Positions 50,292-58,612 of a stretch of DNA of 64,000 nucleotides are shown one piece after another; within the stretch, counting starts at the first letter, position 1; each line of letters opens with the position of its first letter. Under the pieces are notes generated by a model, which saw only the letters and a program-made list of their open reading frames with translations, made no database searches and was not told the origin of the DNA. Position numbers and translations under genes: made by a program. The stretch is from Clostridia bacterium (GTDB lineage: Bacteria > Bacillota > Clostridia > Oscillospirales > Feifaniaceae), in contig JAFWXR010000024.1 in NCBI GenBank assembly GCA_017517965.1, positions 1 to 64,000 of the forward strand, in the 5' to 3' direction.

Positions 50292-50322
50292 GGCCTTTTA
50301 CTGTGTGTAAAAGGCCGTTTTT
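50292..50322 (+). terminator. Riboswitch expression-platform terminator
   Basis: The perfect 10-bp stem GGCCTTTTAC (50292-50301) pairs with GTAAAAGGCC (50307-50316), with loop TGTGT and GTTTTTA, lying between the B12 aptamer and the first coding region. This is the transcription-control element of the riboswitch. Confidence 0.92.
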
Positions 50323-50341
50323 ATTTAAAGGAGAGAGAAAT

Positions 50342-50719
50342 ATGAAAAAGATTTTAGGAACATCAGTCGTAGTCATACTTGCAGTTGTAATGGTATTCGT
50401 ATACCTGCACTTCGGGGAGAAAACTGCTGACGGAAGTAAAAACGTAACGGTTGAAGTCACCTCACAGAGCGGAGAGGTGACAAGCTACGACGTTGAAACA
50501 GACGCTCTTTATCTCGTAGAAGTGATGGAGGAGATAGAGGCGCTTACCTTTACGGTTGATGACGGTATGATAATGACGGTAAACGGCGAAACGGCGGATT
50601 ATAACGTAAACGGTGCATACTGGGCACTCTATGTCAACGGGGAATACGGAAACTACGGCGCGGACAGGCAACCCGTAACGGACGGCGACGTATTTGGAAT
50701 TACTTATACGGTGGCATAA
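50342..50719 (+). CDS. DUF4430 (transcobalamin-like) membrane-anchored protein
   Basis: The 125-residue protein has an N-terminal signal anchor (KKILGTSVVVILAVVMVFVY) and an extracellular DUF4430 domain (VTVEVTSQSGEVTSYDVETD; NVNGAYWALYVNGEYGNYGA; GDVFGITYTVA). The WALYVNGEY motif is shared with the beta domain of transcobalamin and intrinsic factor, which contacts cobalamin. Placement directly after a B12 riboswitch and before an ECF S component implies it captures cobamides outside the cell for the transporter. AAAGGAGAG precedes the ATG. Confidence 0.85.
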   Translation: MKKILGTSVVVILAVVMVFVYLHFGEKTADGSKNVTVEVTSQSGEVTSYDVETDALYLVEVMEEIEALTFTVDDGMIMTVNGETADYNVNGAYWALYVNGEYGNYGADRQPVTDGDVFGITYTVA

Positions 50720-50720
50720 A

Positions 50721-51242
50721 ATGGAAAAAACAAAAATAACCTCCCGTGAAATAGTCACGGTCGGTCTTATGGTGGCTGTGATAGAGGTGTGCAAAATTGC
50801 TTTTATGGGCCTTCCGAACATTGAACTGACGTCCTTTTGGATAATCTTGTTTGCACTATATTTCGGAAAAAGCATTTATTTTGCAATTCCCGTATTTATC
50901 GTGATTGAGGGGCTTATATTCGGTATCAATCTGTGGTGGATAATGTATCTTTACACGTGGCCACTTCTTGCAATTGCAGTAAGAATGTTTAAAAAGGTAA
51001 AGTCGGCATTTTTCTGGAGTGTTTTTTCGGGCGTGTTCGGACTTTTGTTCGGTGCACTTAATTCTCTGGTCTATATTTTTCTTGGGGAGACGCTGTCAGC
51101 AGGACTTAAAAGTGCGTTTGCATGGTGGATAGCGGGGATTCCCTATGACCTTATACACGGTGCAGGAAACTTTGTGATAATGCTGATACTATACAAGCCG
51201 ATAACAAATATTATAGAAACATACAAGAAAAAGCAGGGGTAA
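50721..51242 (+). CDS. ECF transporter S component, B12-riboswitch controlled
   Basis: The 173-residue membrane protein has about six helices (SREIVTVGLMVAVIEVCKIA, FWIILFALYFGKSIYFAIPV, IHGAGNFVIMLILYKP) and a short cytosolic tail. Size, helix pattern and the SREIVTVGLM start fit S components of energy-coupling-factor transporters. Being in a B12-riboswitch operon, cobalamin or a precursor is the likely cargo. EcfA/EcfT subunits must come from elsewhere. The ATG lies 1 nt after the DUF4430 stop. Confidence 0.85.
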   Translation: MEKTKITSREIVTVGLMVAVIEVCKIAFMGLPNIELTSFWIILFALYFGKSIYFAIPVFIVIEGLIFGINLWWIMYLYTWPLLAIAVRMFKKVKSAFFWSVFSGVFGLLFGALNSLVYIFLGETLSAGLKSAFAWWIAGIPYDLIHGAGNFVIMLILYKPITNIIETYKKKQG

Positions 51243-51253
51243 ACCCTGCTTTA
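51231..51253. terminator. Bidirectional terminator after the ECF S component
   Basis: The 8-bp stem AAGCAGGG (51231-51238) pairs with CCCTGCTT (51244-51251), with loop GTAAA. It is preceded by A-rich and followed by T-rich sequence and shared with the convergent gene ending at 51251. Confidence 0.8.
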
Positions 51254-51946
51254 TTCTATATCTGTGACGTTTACCGTCATATACGTTCTGCCGTTCATCA
51301 GCGTTTCGCTGCGAAGGACTATACCGTTTTCGGTGGAAATCCAGTACTTTTCGGTCTGCGAAAGGCGTGGATACCTGTATTCGAGATAGATTACTCTCGT
51401 GTTACCGAGTGTGTCAAACCGCATCTGTGACACGTTGGACTCTGCCGCACCGTAAAACCATTCAAGGTCGGGCAGGCCGAGCAGTCGGTCCGAAGTGAAA
51501 ATGCTGTTTGACGGCAAAGTGTAACTTTCGTCCGTCTGATTATCACTCACGTTTACACCCCTTGAGGTTATGGTGTAGGTGGTAAGGAGTTTCTGTCCTG
51601 CACCGTAGTAACGCACGGTTTCACGGGAACCGTTTTTCCTGTATTTGATATAGGTCGTCGACGTGTTTTCCGACGAGGGCGACAGAGTAAAAGTTATATC
51701 CATAGAGAGATTTGAGGGCTTCTCATAACTTTTGAGCATAGCTTCAAGTGACTCTTTATCTATCTCAAGCGTTTCGTAACTATCCTCGTCAACCTCGAGT
51801 TTATCACCCGAAAATTCCGCAGAATCCATCGGCGTTGAGGGCGAAGTCGTCACTATTGTGCCTGCCGAGGGCAGCCACATAAAGAGCAGTACGGATATAA
51901 CCGCAAATATTAAAATTGTAAAAAAGAGTTTGCCTTTCTCCTTCAT
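51251..51946 (-). CDS. Membrane-anchored extracytoplasmic protein of unknown function
   Basis: The 231-residue protein has an N-terminal signal anchor (KGKLFFTILIFAVISVLLFM), an acidic linker (SGDKLEVDEDSYETLEIDKE) and a beta-rich domain (LSMDITFTLSPSS, STTYIKYRKNGSRETVRYYG, YPRLSQTEKYWISTENGIVL, MTVNVTDIE). The repeating strand pattern recalls LolA/outer-membrane lipoprotein-sorting-like folds that bind lipid, seen in some Firmicute lipoproteins. That is inference. It follows mnaA by 14 nt and may belong to the same operon. Confidence 0.6.
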   Translation of the reverse strand: MKEKGKLFFTILIFAVISVLLFMWLPSAGTIVTTSPSTPMDSAEFSGDKLEVDEDSYETLEIDKESLEAMLKSYEKPSNLSMDITFTLSPSSENTSTTYIKYRKNGSRETVRYYGAGQKLLTTYTITSRGVNVSDNQTDESYTLPSNSIFTSDRLLGLPDLEWFYGAAESNVSQMRFDTLGNTRVIYLEYRYPRLSQTEKYWISTENGIVLRSETLMNGRTYMTVNVTDIE

Positions 51947-51960
51947 ACAGTCTCTCCGTT

Positions 51961-53109
51961 TCAGCGGAAATCTTTGGGTGCTTCGCCTTTACCGAAATGG
52001 TAAAGAATAGCCTCTGCAATACGTCTGCTTGCATTACCGTCACCGTAAGGATTTACGGCGTGAGCCATTTTGCTGTAAATTGCCTCGTCTGTGAGAAGCG
52101 TTTCGAGGTCGTTTTCTATATCGGCCTGCTCGATACCCGTCATCTTAACCGTGCCTGCATCGACCGCTTCGGGACGCTCGGTCTCGGTGCGCATAACAAG
52201 AACGGGTCTGCCGAGTGAGGGCGCCTCCTCCTGAAGACCGCCCGAATCTGTCAGAACAAGATAACTTGCCTTGATGAGATTGTGCATATCGTCAGTATCA
52301 ACGGGTGAGGTGAGAAGCACGTTTTCCACGTCCGAGAGCATTTCGTGTGCAACGTTATGCACGTTGGGATTCGGATGAACGGGATATATAAACTGCACCT
52401 CGGGATGCTTTAAAGCAACGTTCTTAACAGCCGTAAAGATGTTAACGAAGGGCTGACCGATATTTTCCCTTCTGTGTGCCGTCATAAGAATTATCTTCTT
52501 GTCCGCGCAGGAAGAAAGACAATCGGCAACGTCCCTGTTTTTGTACTCGTAACCCTCTCTTACGGTGTAGGAGAGAGCGTCAATAACCGTATTACCGGTA
52601 ATTGTAATGCCTTCTTTGACGTTTTCGGCAAGAAGGTTCTTTTTATTGTCGGGTGTTGCGGCAAAGTGAAGGTCAGCAATATCGCTGATAAGCACCCTGT
52701 TCATCTCTTCGGGATAGGGTGAATACTTGTCAAATGAGCGAAGACCCGCTTCAACGTGGCCAACCTTTGCACCGCAGTAGAATGCCGAAAATGCGGCGGT
52801 AACTGCGGTTGTTGTGTCACCGTGAACAAGGACGAGGTCGGGTGCAAAATCACCGTACACGTCAGCCATACCCGAAATAACCTTTGACGATATTCCGCAG
52901 AGCGTCTGTCCCGGTGCCATAATGTCGAGGTCGTAATCGGGCTCTATTTTAAAAAGGTCGAGCACCATATCGAGCATTTCTCTGTGCTGTGCCGTAACGC
53001 AGACACGGCAGTCAATCTGCTCGTATTCTCTGAGTTTTAAAACCAGCGGAGCCATTTTTATTGCTTCGGGTCTTGTGCCGAATACGGCAAGAACCTTGAT
53101 TTTATCCAT
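51961..53109 (-). CDS. wecB: Non-hydrolysing UDP-GlcNAc 2-epimerase
   Basis: The 382-residue WecB/MnaA enzyme has KVLAVFGTRPEAIKMAPLV, VCVTAQHREMLDMVLDLF, LVHGDTTTAVTAAFSAFY, GHVEAGLRSFDKYSPYPEEM and ILMTAHRRENIG. It converts UDP-GlcNAc to UDP-ManNAc for linkage units or ManNAc-containing polymers. It overlaps the TagO gene by 8 nt, so both serve the same undecaprenyl-linked polymer. It is distinct from the FnlC-type paralogue at 36-37 kb. Confidence 0.95.
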   Translation of the reverse strand: MDKIKVLAVFGTRPEAIKMAPLVLKLREYEQIDCRVCVTAQHREMLDMVLDLFKIEPDYDLDIMAPGQTLCGISSKVISGMADVYGDFAPDLVLVHGDTTTAVTAAFSAFYCGAKVGHVEAGLRSFDKYSPYPEEMNRVLISDIADLHFAATPDNKKNLLAENVKEGITITGNTVIDALSYTVREGYEYKNRDVADCLSSCADKKIILMTAHRRENIGQPFVNIFTAVKNVALKHPEVQFIYPVHPNPNVHNVAHEMLSDVENVLLTSPVDTDDMHNLIKASYLVLTDSGGLQEEAPSLGRPVLVMRTETERPEAVDAGTVKMTGIEQADIENDLETLLTDEAIYSKMAHAVNPYGDGNASRRIAEAILYHFGKGEAPKDFR

Positions 53110-54166
53110 TGTTTACATCCTCTTTTTTGTCAAGTTCTTTCTTGTGATAAGCGGCGAGAATAATTCTCACGAAGAATATGCAAAGTATATAGCAGACAAG
53201 CACCGTCCACCACATAGTCGGATTGTAGCCCGTAGCAAGACCGACCGAAATCAGACCGCACACGGCACACATAAAATAAATTATAAGAACGGTTTTTATC
53301 TGTGAAAAACCAAGTTCAATAAGCTTGTGATGCAGATGCGTTTTGTCGGGTGCCATGGGGCTTTTTCCGCTCAGTATACGGCGGATTATTACGAAAGCCG
53401 TATCAAATATCGGAAGTCCCAGTGCAATTACGGGTATAAGGAAAGATATCGTTATGGTGGTTTTAAACATACCGCCGACTGCTATTACGGAAAGCATATA
53501 ACCGAGCAGTGTTGAGCCCGTGTCCCCCATAAATACCGATGCCGGATGAAAGTTGTAGGGCAAAAAGCCGAGACACGCACCTATAAGTGCAGACAAAAGA
53601 ATTATAGAGTTGTACGAAGCACCCGTCAGCACCGCAGTTGCAAGAAGTGATGCACAGGCAATCGTTGAAATACCGTCTGCAAGCCCGTCAAGTCCGTCAG
53701 CAAAGTTTATGGCATTCGTCATACCCACTATCCAGAATATCGTAAGCGGGATAGCAAGCCAGCCCATAAACCAATAACTTTTTTCGGCAACGCCGAAGGG
53801 GTTTAAGAAGTCGATACGAAGACCGCCTATAACGGGAAGTGTCGCCGCTATAATCTGAACTACAAACTTGGGGAGTGCGGGAAGGGCATATTTATCGTCA
53901 AAAATACCCAGTATCACAATGATGGTTGCACCTGCAAGTGTAAAAAGCAGTTTTTTGTCAATATTGCATACAGACAGCGACGTAACTATAAAAGCAATGT
54001 AAATTGCAAGACCGCCCATTCTCGGAATGGGCTTTTTGTGCATTCTGCGGGCATCCTTGGGAACGTCCATAACACCAAAGCGTATAGCAATTTTCTTTGC
54101 AAGCGGTGTGAGCGCAAGAGAGATTAAATATGCTGCAATAATGCACAGAAGAGCAAGTTTTATCAT
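53102..54166 (-). CDS. tagO: TagO/WecA-type undecaprenyl-phosphate GlcNAc-1-phosphate transferase
   Basis: The 354-residue polytopic MraY-family enzyme has about eleven helices, RMHKKPIPRMGGLAIYIAF, the aspartate motif GIFDDKYALPALPKF, NAINFADGLDGLADGISTI, SVFMGDTGSTLLGYMLS and MAPDKTHLHHKLIELGFS. It attaches GlcNAc-1-phosphate to undecaprenyl phosphate as the first step of wall teichoic acid or related polymers. Encoded with the 2-epimerase. Confidence 0.95.
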   Translation of the reverse strand: MIKLALLCIIAAYLISLALTPLAKKIAIRFGVMDVPKDARRMHKKPIPRMGGLAIYIAFIVTSLSVCNIDKKLLFTLAGATIIVILGIFDDKYALPALPKFVVQIIAATLPVIGGLRIDFLNPFGVAEKSYWFMGWLAIPLTIFWIVGMTNAINFADGLDGLADGISTIACASLLATAVLTGASYNSIILLSALIGACLGFLPYNFHPASVFMGDTGSTLLGYMLSVIAVGGMFKTTITISFLIPVIALGLPIFDTAFVIIRRILSGKSPMAPDKTHLHHKLIELGFSQIKTVLIIYFMCAVCGLISVGLATGYNPTMWWTVLVCYILCIFFVRIILAAYHKKELDKKEDVNNG

Positions 54167-54168
54167 AT

Positions 54169-55179
54169 TTATTTTCCTTTCGCCACAAAGCCGACCTTGC
54201 GGTAAACTTTTTCAAGCGTGCGTGATGCAAGCCATTCTGCCTTCTTTGCAGATTCGGTGTATATCTTTTCAAGATGGTCCTTATTCTGAAGAAGATAGTC
54301 CTTCTTCTCCTGAATGGGACGGAGCATTTCTATAAGAGCCTCTGCAACGGCAGTCTTGAAATCGCCGTAGCCTCTGCCCTCAAACTCTTTTACGATTTCC
54401 TCGTCAGTTTTGCCTGCGGCAATTGAGTAAATCGTCATAAGGTTGTTGACACCCGGCTTGTCGTCACGACGGCAGACGAGCGCCTCACTGTCGGTAACGG
54501 CACGTTTTATCTTGCGGTTTATCACGTCGGGCGTGTCGGCAAGAAGAATGTAGCCGTTTTCGTTTGAGTCACTCTTACTCATTTTCTTCGTCGGCTCGGA
54601 CAGACTCATTATTTTCGCACCTGCCTTGGGTATAAACGGCTCGGGCACGGTAAACGTATCGCCGTACACACCGTTGAAACGCTGTGCTATGGTGCGTGCA
54701 AGCTCGAGATGCTGTTTCTGGTCAATGCCGACGGGCACGATATCCGTCTTATAGAGAAGAATATCAGCCGCCATAAGTACGGGATAAGTGAAAAGACCGG
54801 CGTTTATATTATCCGAATATTTTGAACTCTTATCCTTAAACTGCGTCATTCTCGACAGTTCACCGAACATAGTGTAGCAGTTGAGAAGCCACGAAAGCTG
54901 AGCATGCTGAGGCACGTGACTCTGTATATAGAGTACGGTGTCCTCATATTTTTCGGGGTCAATTCCGCAGGCGATGAGCTGTGCAAGCAGCTCAAAGGTC
55001 TGTGCACGGAGTTTTGCAGGCTCCTGCCTTACCGTGATGGCGTGTTCGTCGACGACACAGAAGATGCAACGGCAATCCTCCTGAAAATCAACCCAGTTTT
55101 TAACTGCGCCGAGATAGTTGCCGAGCGTAATTTTTCCGCTTGGCTGTATACCGCTGAATACGGTTTTTTTATCGTTCAT
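54169..55179 (-). CDS. trpS: Tryptophanyl-tRNA synthetase
   Basis: The 336-residue class I synthetase has the HIGH-equivalent in FSGIQPSGKITLGNYLGAVK, FCVVDEHAITV, MAADILLYKTDIVPVGIDQK and the KMSKS loop SLSEPTKKMSKSDSNENGYI. It charges tRNA-Trp. No T-box leader is visible upstream; it follows gltX after 4 nt and is followed by tagO after 2 nt, so it is part of a long minus-strand transcript. Confidence 0.97.
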   Translation of the reverse strand: MNDKKTVFSGIQPSGKITLGNYLGAVKNWVDFQEDCRCIFCVVDEHAITVRQEPAKLRAQTFELLAQLIACGIDPEKYEDTVLYIQSHVPQHAQLSWLLNCYTMFGELSRMTQFKDKSSKYSDNINAGLFTYPVLMAADILLYKTDIVPVGIDQKQHLELARTIAQRFNGVYGDTFTVPEPFIPKAGAKIMSLSEPTKKMSKSDSNENGYILLADTPDVINRKIKRAVTDSEALVCRRDDKPGVNNLMTIYSIAAGKTDEEIVKEFEGRGYGDFKTAVAEALIEMLRPIQEKKDYLLQNKDHLEKIYTESAKKAEWLASRTLEKVYRKVGFVAKGK

Positions 55180-55183
55180 TTAA

Positions 55184-56830
55184 TCACCTGTTTAAAAATT
55201 CTATGGCGTCATCAATTCTCTTAAGCGTTTCTTCTCTGCCGATTATCTGCATTACCGCATACATATCGGGAGAATTCGTGCGGCCTGTTACCGCAACACG
55301 TATAACTGATGAAATGTCGCCGATGTGTCCGTTATATTTCTCGGGCTCTTTCTTGTAATCGCCCGTCTTTTCGGCATAGCCGTATTTAACGCAAATTTCC
55401 TTGATTTTGGAGAACCACGTGTCCATATCGTCGTTCTCATTATAGGTCTTTGCGAAGTCGGAAAGCACTAAAGAAGCCTCTTTCACGTTGTCGGGGAAGG
55501 TGTTTTCCGCCTTGAAAATGGTGGGATAGAAGATGCTCACGTAATCACGTACGTCTTTCCATGCGGACAGGTCTTTTCTCGGCTTGTTACCGCCCCTGCC
55601 GATAGCAAAAATGCTCTTTGCACGGTTTTCGTCTGAAGTGAGTATATCGTAAAGTTCCTTATCGTAATCCTTTGCCCATGCCGTCACCTGTTCGTATACG
55701 GTGTCTGCATCCATTGCGGAGATAACGTTCTTTGAAACGTCGGTCAGCTTATCCTGGTCAAAGAGTGAGCCTGAAACGCTCATCTTCTTGTGTGAGAACT
55801 TAAAGTCTCTCGCGCTTGCCTCTTTATTTGCTCTGCGCCATTCCTCAAAGTTGGAGTTGAGCGTTGTCATAACGTATTCGTAAACCGCATCAACGGGGTA
55901 TCCTTCGCTTCTGTAGAAGGACATTGCAGCCTCAGGGTCCTTACGTTTTGAAAGCTTTCTCTTTGAATCACCGTCCATCTTCATGAGAGGTGATATGTGC
56001 AGGTATTTCGGACGCTTCCAGCCCAGCGTATCAAAAAGCTGAAGGTGGAAGGGGAGTGTTGAAAGCCACTCGTCACCCCTTACGACGTGCGTCGTGCCCA
56101 TAAGACGGTCGTCAACGACGTGCGCAAAGTGATACGTGGGAATACCGTCAGACTTTAAAAGCACGTGGTCAATGTCGTTTTCTGTGAGTTCAAGGTCGCC
56201 TTTTATAAGGTCGGTATGCTTGATTTTATGCTCGACACTGCCCTGAGAGCGAAAACGCAGGACGTAGGGCATACCTTTTGCAAGAGCCGCCTCAATATCT
56301 TCAAGGCTTCTGTCACGCCATTTTGCCCACTGACCGTAGTAGCCGAAGTTTGCCTTCTGCGCTTCCTGCTGTGTATGAATGTCTGCAAGTTCCTCCTCCG
56401 TGCAGAAGCAAGGGTAGGCGTTGCCTGCAAGCACAAGTTCTTTTGCAAATACGTGATATATGTCTTTGCGCTGTCTCTGACGGTAGGGGCCGTAGGCACC
56501 CTTGTCACCGTCTACGGTAGCGCCTTCATCAAATTCAATGCCGTAGTAACGGAAGGTTTCGATAATATCCTCGACACCGCCCTCGACTTCACGCTTTGCA
56601 TCGGTATCTTCGATACGCAGATAGAATACACCGCCGCTCTGCTTTGCAAGTCTTTCACTGGTTATCGTCGGGAACATACTTCCGAAATGAACGAAGCCCG
56701 TGGGTGAGGGTGCCATTCTCGTTACAGCCGCACCTTCGGGAAGCTCTCTCTTAGGGTATTTTGCATATATATCTTCGGGTGTATCGGTAACGTCGGGGAA
56801 GAGTATGTCTGCAAGTTTTTTATAATCCAT
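55184..56830 (-). CDS. gltX: Glutamyl-tRNA synthetase
   Basis: The 548-residue class Ib synthetase has the HIGH region VTRMAPSPTGFVHFGSMFPT, FYLRIEDTDAKREVEGGVED, VHVVRGDEWLSTLP-like THVVRGDEWLSTLPFHLQLF and KMSKS-equivalent GDSKRKLSKRKDPEA. It charges tRNA-Glu. ATG 56830 (MDYKKLADILFPD) is chosen with GGAGAAAT upstream; the longer frame would overlap glnS. Because glnS is adjacent, this enzyme may be tRNA-Glu specific. Confidence 0.96.
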   Translation of the reverse strand: MDYKKLADILFPDVTDTPEDIYAKYPKRELPEGAAVTRMAPSPTGFVHFGSMFPTITSERLAKQSGGVFYLRIEDTDAKREVEGGVEDIIETFRYYGIEFDEGATVDGDKGAYGPYRQRQRKDIYHVFAKELVLAGNAYPCFCTEEELADIHTQQEAQKANFGYYGQWAKWRDRSLEDIEAALAKGMPYVLRFRSQGSVEHKIKHTDLIKGDLELTENDIDHVLLKSDGIPTYHFAHVVDDRLMGTTHVVRGDEWLSTLPFHLQLFDTLGWKRPKYLHISPLMKMDGDSKRKLSKRKDPEAAMSFYRSEGYPVDAVYEYVMTTLNSNFEEWRRANKEASARDFKFSHKKMSVSGSLFDQDKLTDVSKNVISAMDADTVYEQVTAWAKDYDKELYDILTSDENRAKSIFAIGRGGNKPRKDLSAWKDVRDYVSIFYPTIFKAENTFPDNVKEASLVLSDFAKTYNENDDMDTWFSKIKEICVKYGYAEKTGDYKKEPEKYNGHIGDISSVIRVAVTGRTNSPDMYAVMQIIGREETLKRIDDAIEFLNR

Positions 56831-56831
56831 T

Positions 56832-58493
56832 TTATTTCTCCTTTGGTGTGTAACTGTCTTTAAGACCGACGATGAGGTTAAACGTATTGTCGTACTTACT
56901 GTCACGGCAGAAGTAGCCGTTTCTTACGAACTGGAAGCGGTCACCTGCCTTGCTGTCGGCAAGTGAGGGCTCAACGTAAGCGTTGTCAAGCACGGTAAGT
57001 GAATTTTCGTTGAGGTAGTCACCGAAATCGGTGCCCTCTTCCATATCGCCAAGGTCTTCAAGAGTAAAGAGCCTGTCGTAAAGTCTGAGTGAAACGGGCT
57101 TTGCATACTCGCTTGAAAGCCAGTGGATAGTGCCCTTGACCTTTCTGCCGTCGGGTGACGAGCCGTTTCTCGTCTCGGGGTCGTAGGTGCAGTGTACGGC
57201 GGTCACGTTGCCGTTTTCATCCTTGTCACAGCCCACGTATTTGATGTAATAACATCCCATAAGACGTACTTCGCCGTCAGGCTTTAAGCGGAAGAACTTC
57301 GGGGGCGGAACCTCCTCAAAGTCACTTCTTTCAATATAAAGTTCCTTAGTGAAGGGGAGTGAACGAACACCCTCTTCGGGATTTTTCGGGTTGTTGGGGA
57401 TGTCTATATACTCAGTCTGTCCTTCGGGGTAGTTGTCTATGATAACCTTCAAAGGCTTCGTAACAGCAATTCTTCTGGGCGCAGTTTCGTTAAGCTCGTT
57501 TCTGATGCAGTATTCGAGAAGACCGATGTCAACGAGGCTGTATGTCTTTGCAACGCCTGCCCTTGTCACGAATTCTATTATTGACGAGGGAGTGTAACCT
57601 CTTCTGCGGAGGGCGCAAAGTGTGGGCAGACGGGGGTCGTCCCAACCGTCAACGTAGTTTGTCTCAACGAGGTGGCGCAGATAGCGCTTGCTCATTACCG
57701 TATAGGTCACATTAAGACGTGCAAATTCGTACTGATGCGACTTGTGTCCCGCATCAATATTGTTTACCACCCAGTCGTAAAGCGGGCGGTGATTTTCAAA
57801 TTCTATCGAACAGCAGGAGTGTGTAATACCCTCAAGCACGTCCTGAATGGGATGTGCAAAATCGTAAAGAGGATAGATGCACCATTTGTCCCCCTGTCTG
57901 TGATGTGAGGTGTGCACGATTCTGTAAATGGCAGGGTCTCTCATATTCATATTGGGTGACGCCATATCTATCTTTGCACGGAGAACCTTCGAACCGTCCT
58001 CAAACTCGCCGTTTTTCATGCGTTCAAAGAGGTCAAGGTTTTCCTCAACACTTCTGTCTCTGTAGGGTGAATTTTTACCCGGCTCGGTAAGCGAGCCTCT
58101 GTATTCACGCATTTCCTCCTGCGTGAGATCGCATACGTATGCAAGGCCTTTCTTTATGAGAAGCACCGCAAATTCGTAGCACTTATCAAAATAGTCACTT
58201 CCGTAGAAGATACCGCCTGAGGGGTCTTCACCCGTCAGCCATTTTATATCCTGCTCAATAGCCCTGACGTACTCAACGTCCTCCTTGACGGGATTGGTAT
58301 CGTCAAAACGCAGGTTGAAAAGACCGCCGAATTTCTTAGCGGCAGTCGAGTTTATAAGTATAGCCTTTGCACTGCCGAGATGCAGATAACCGTTAGGTTC
58401 GGGAGGGAAACGTGTGTGAACCTTTTTCACTCTGCCTTCGGCAAGATCTTCAGCAATTATTTCTTCAATAAAGTTTCTTGACATTTCTTCCAT
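56832..58493 (-). CDS. glnS: Glutaminyl-tRNA synthetase
   Basis: The 553-residue GlnRS has HTRFPPEPNGYLHLGSAKAIL, NLRFDDTNPVKEDVEYV, DKWCIYPLYDFAHPIQD, the KMSKS-equivalent VTYTVMSKRYLRHLV and a two-barrel anticodon domain at the C-terminus. It makes Gln-tRNA directly, so the organism need not rely only on the GatCAB route. GlnS is not universal in Firmicutes and is often considered horizontally acquired. It overlaps no gene and begins the glnS-gltX-trpS transcript. Confidence 0.96.
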   Translation of the reverse strand: MEEMSRNFIEEIIAEDLAEGRVKKVHTRFPPEPNGYLHLGSAKAILINSTAAKKFGGLFNLRFDDTNPVKEDVEYVRAIEQDIKWLTGEDPSGGIFYGSDYFDKCYEFAVLLIKKGLAYVCDLTQEEMREYRGSLTEPGKNSPYRDRSVEENLDLFERMKNGEFEDGSKVLRAKIDMASPNMNMRDPAIYRIVHTSHHRQGDKWCIYPLYDFAHPIQDVLEGITHSCCSIEFENHRPLYDWVVNNIDAGHKSHQYEFARLNVTYTVMSKRYLRHLVETNYVDGWDDPRLPTLCALRRRGYTPSSIIEFVTRAGVAKTYSLVDIGLLEYCIRNELNETAPRRIAVTKPLKVIIDNYPEGQTEYIDIPNNPKNPEEGVRSLPFTKELYIERSDFEEVPPPKFFRLKPDGEVRLMGCYYIKYVGCDKDENGNVTAVHCTYDPETRNGSSPDGRKVKGTIHWLSSEYAKPVSLRLYDRLFTLEDLGDMEEGTDFGDYLNENSLTVLDNAYVEPSLADSKAGDRFQFVRNGYFCRDSKYDNTFNLIVGLKDSYTPKEK

Positions 58494-58520
58494 TGGACAT
58501 AATCCCCCTTATAATTTGTT

Positions 58521-58550
58521 ATTTTATCATAAGTCGAACCTTTCTTTCAA
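58521..58550 (-). promoter_or_regulatory. Promoter of the glnS-gltX-trpS transcript
   Basis: On the minus strand TTGAAA (58550-58545), an 18-nt spacer and TAAAAT (58526-58521). The leader is about 20 nt with GGGGG before the ATG, leaving no room for a T-box. Confidence 0.6.
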
Positions 58551-58612
58551 TATGTATAGAATATTTTTAATAAATACAGATAAAAATATGCCTGAAAGAC
58601 GGGGTAAGGAAT

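Noticed and set aside
35991-53109. The two UDP-GlcNAc 2-epimerase genes as a recent duplication
   Set aside because: Their motifs differ (EAGNRCKDECLPEE against EAGLRSFDKYSPYPEE), matching separate FnlC and WecB subfamilies.
55180-58560. T-box riboswitch before the tRNA synthetase genes
   Set aside because: The predicted promoter leaves a leader of about 20 nt before glnS, and gltX and trpS follow with gaps of 4 nt or less. No T-box sequence (TGGNACCGCG-type) is visible.
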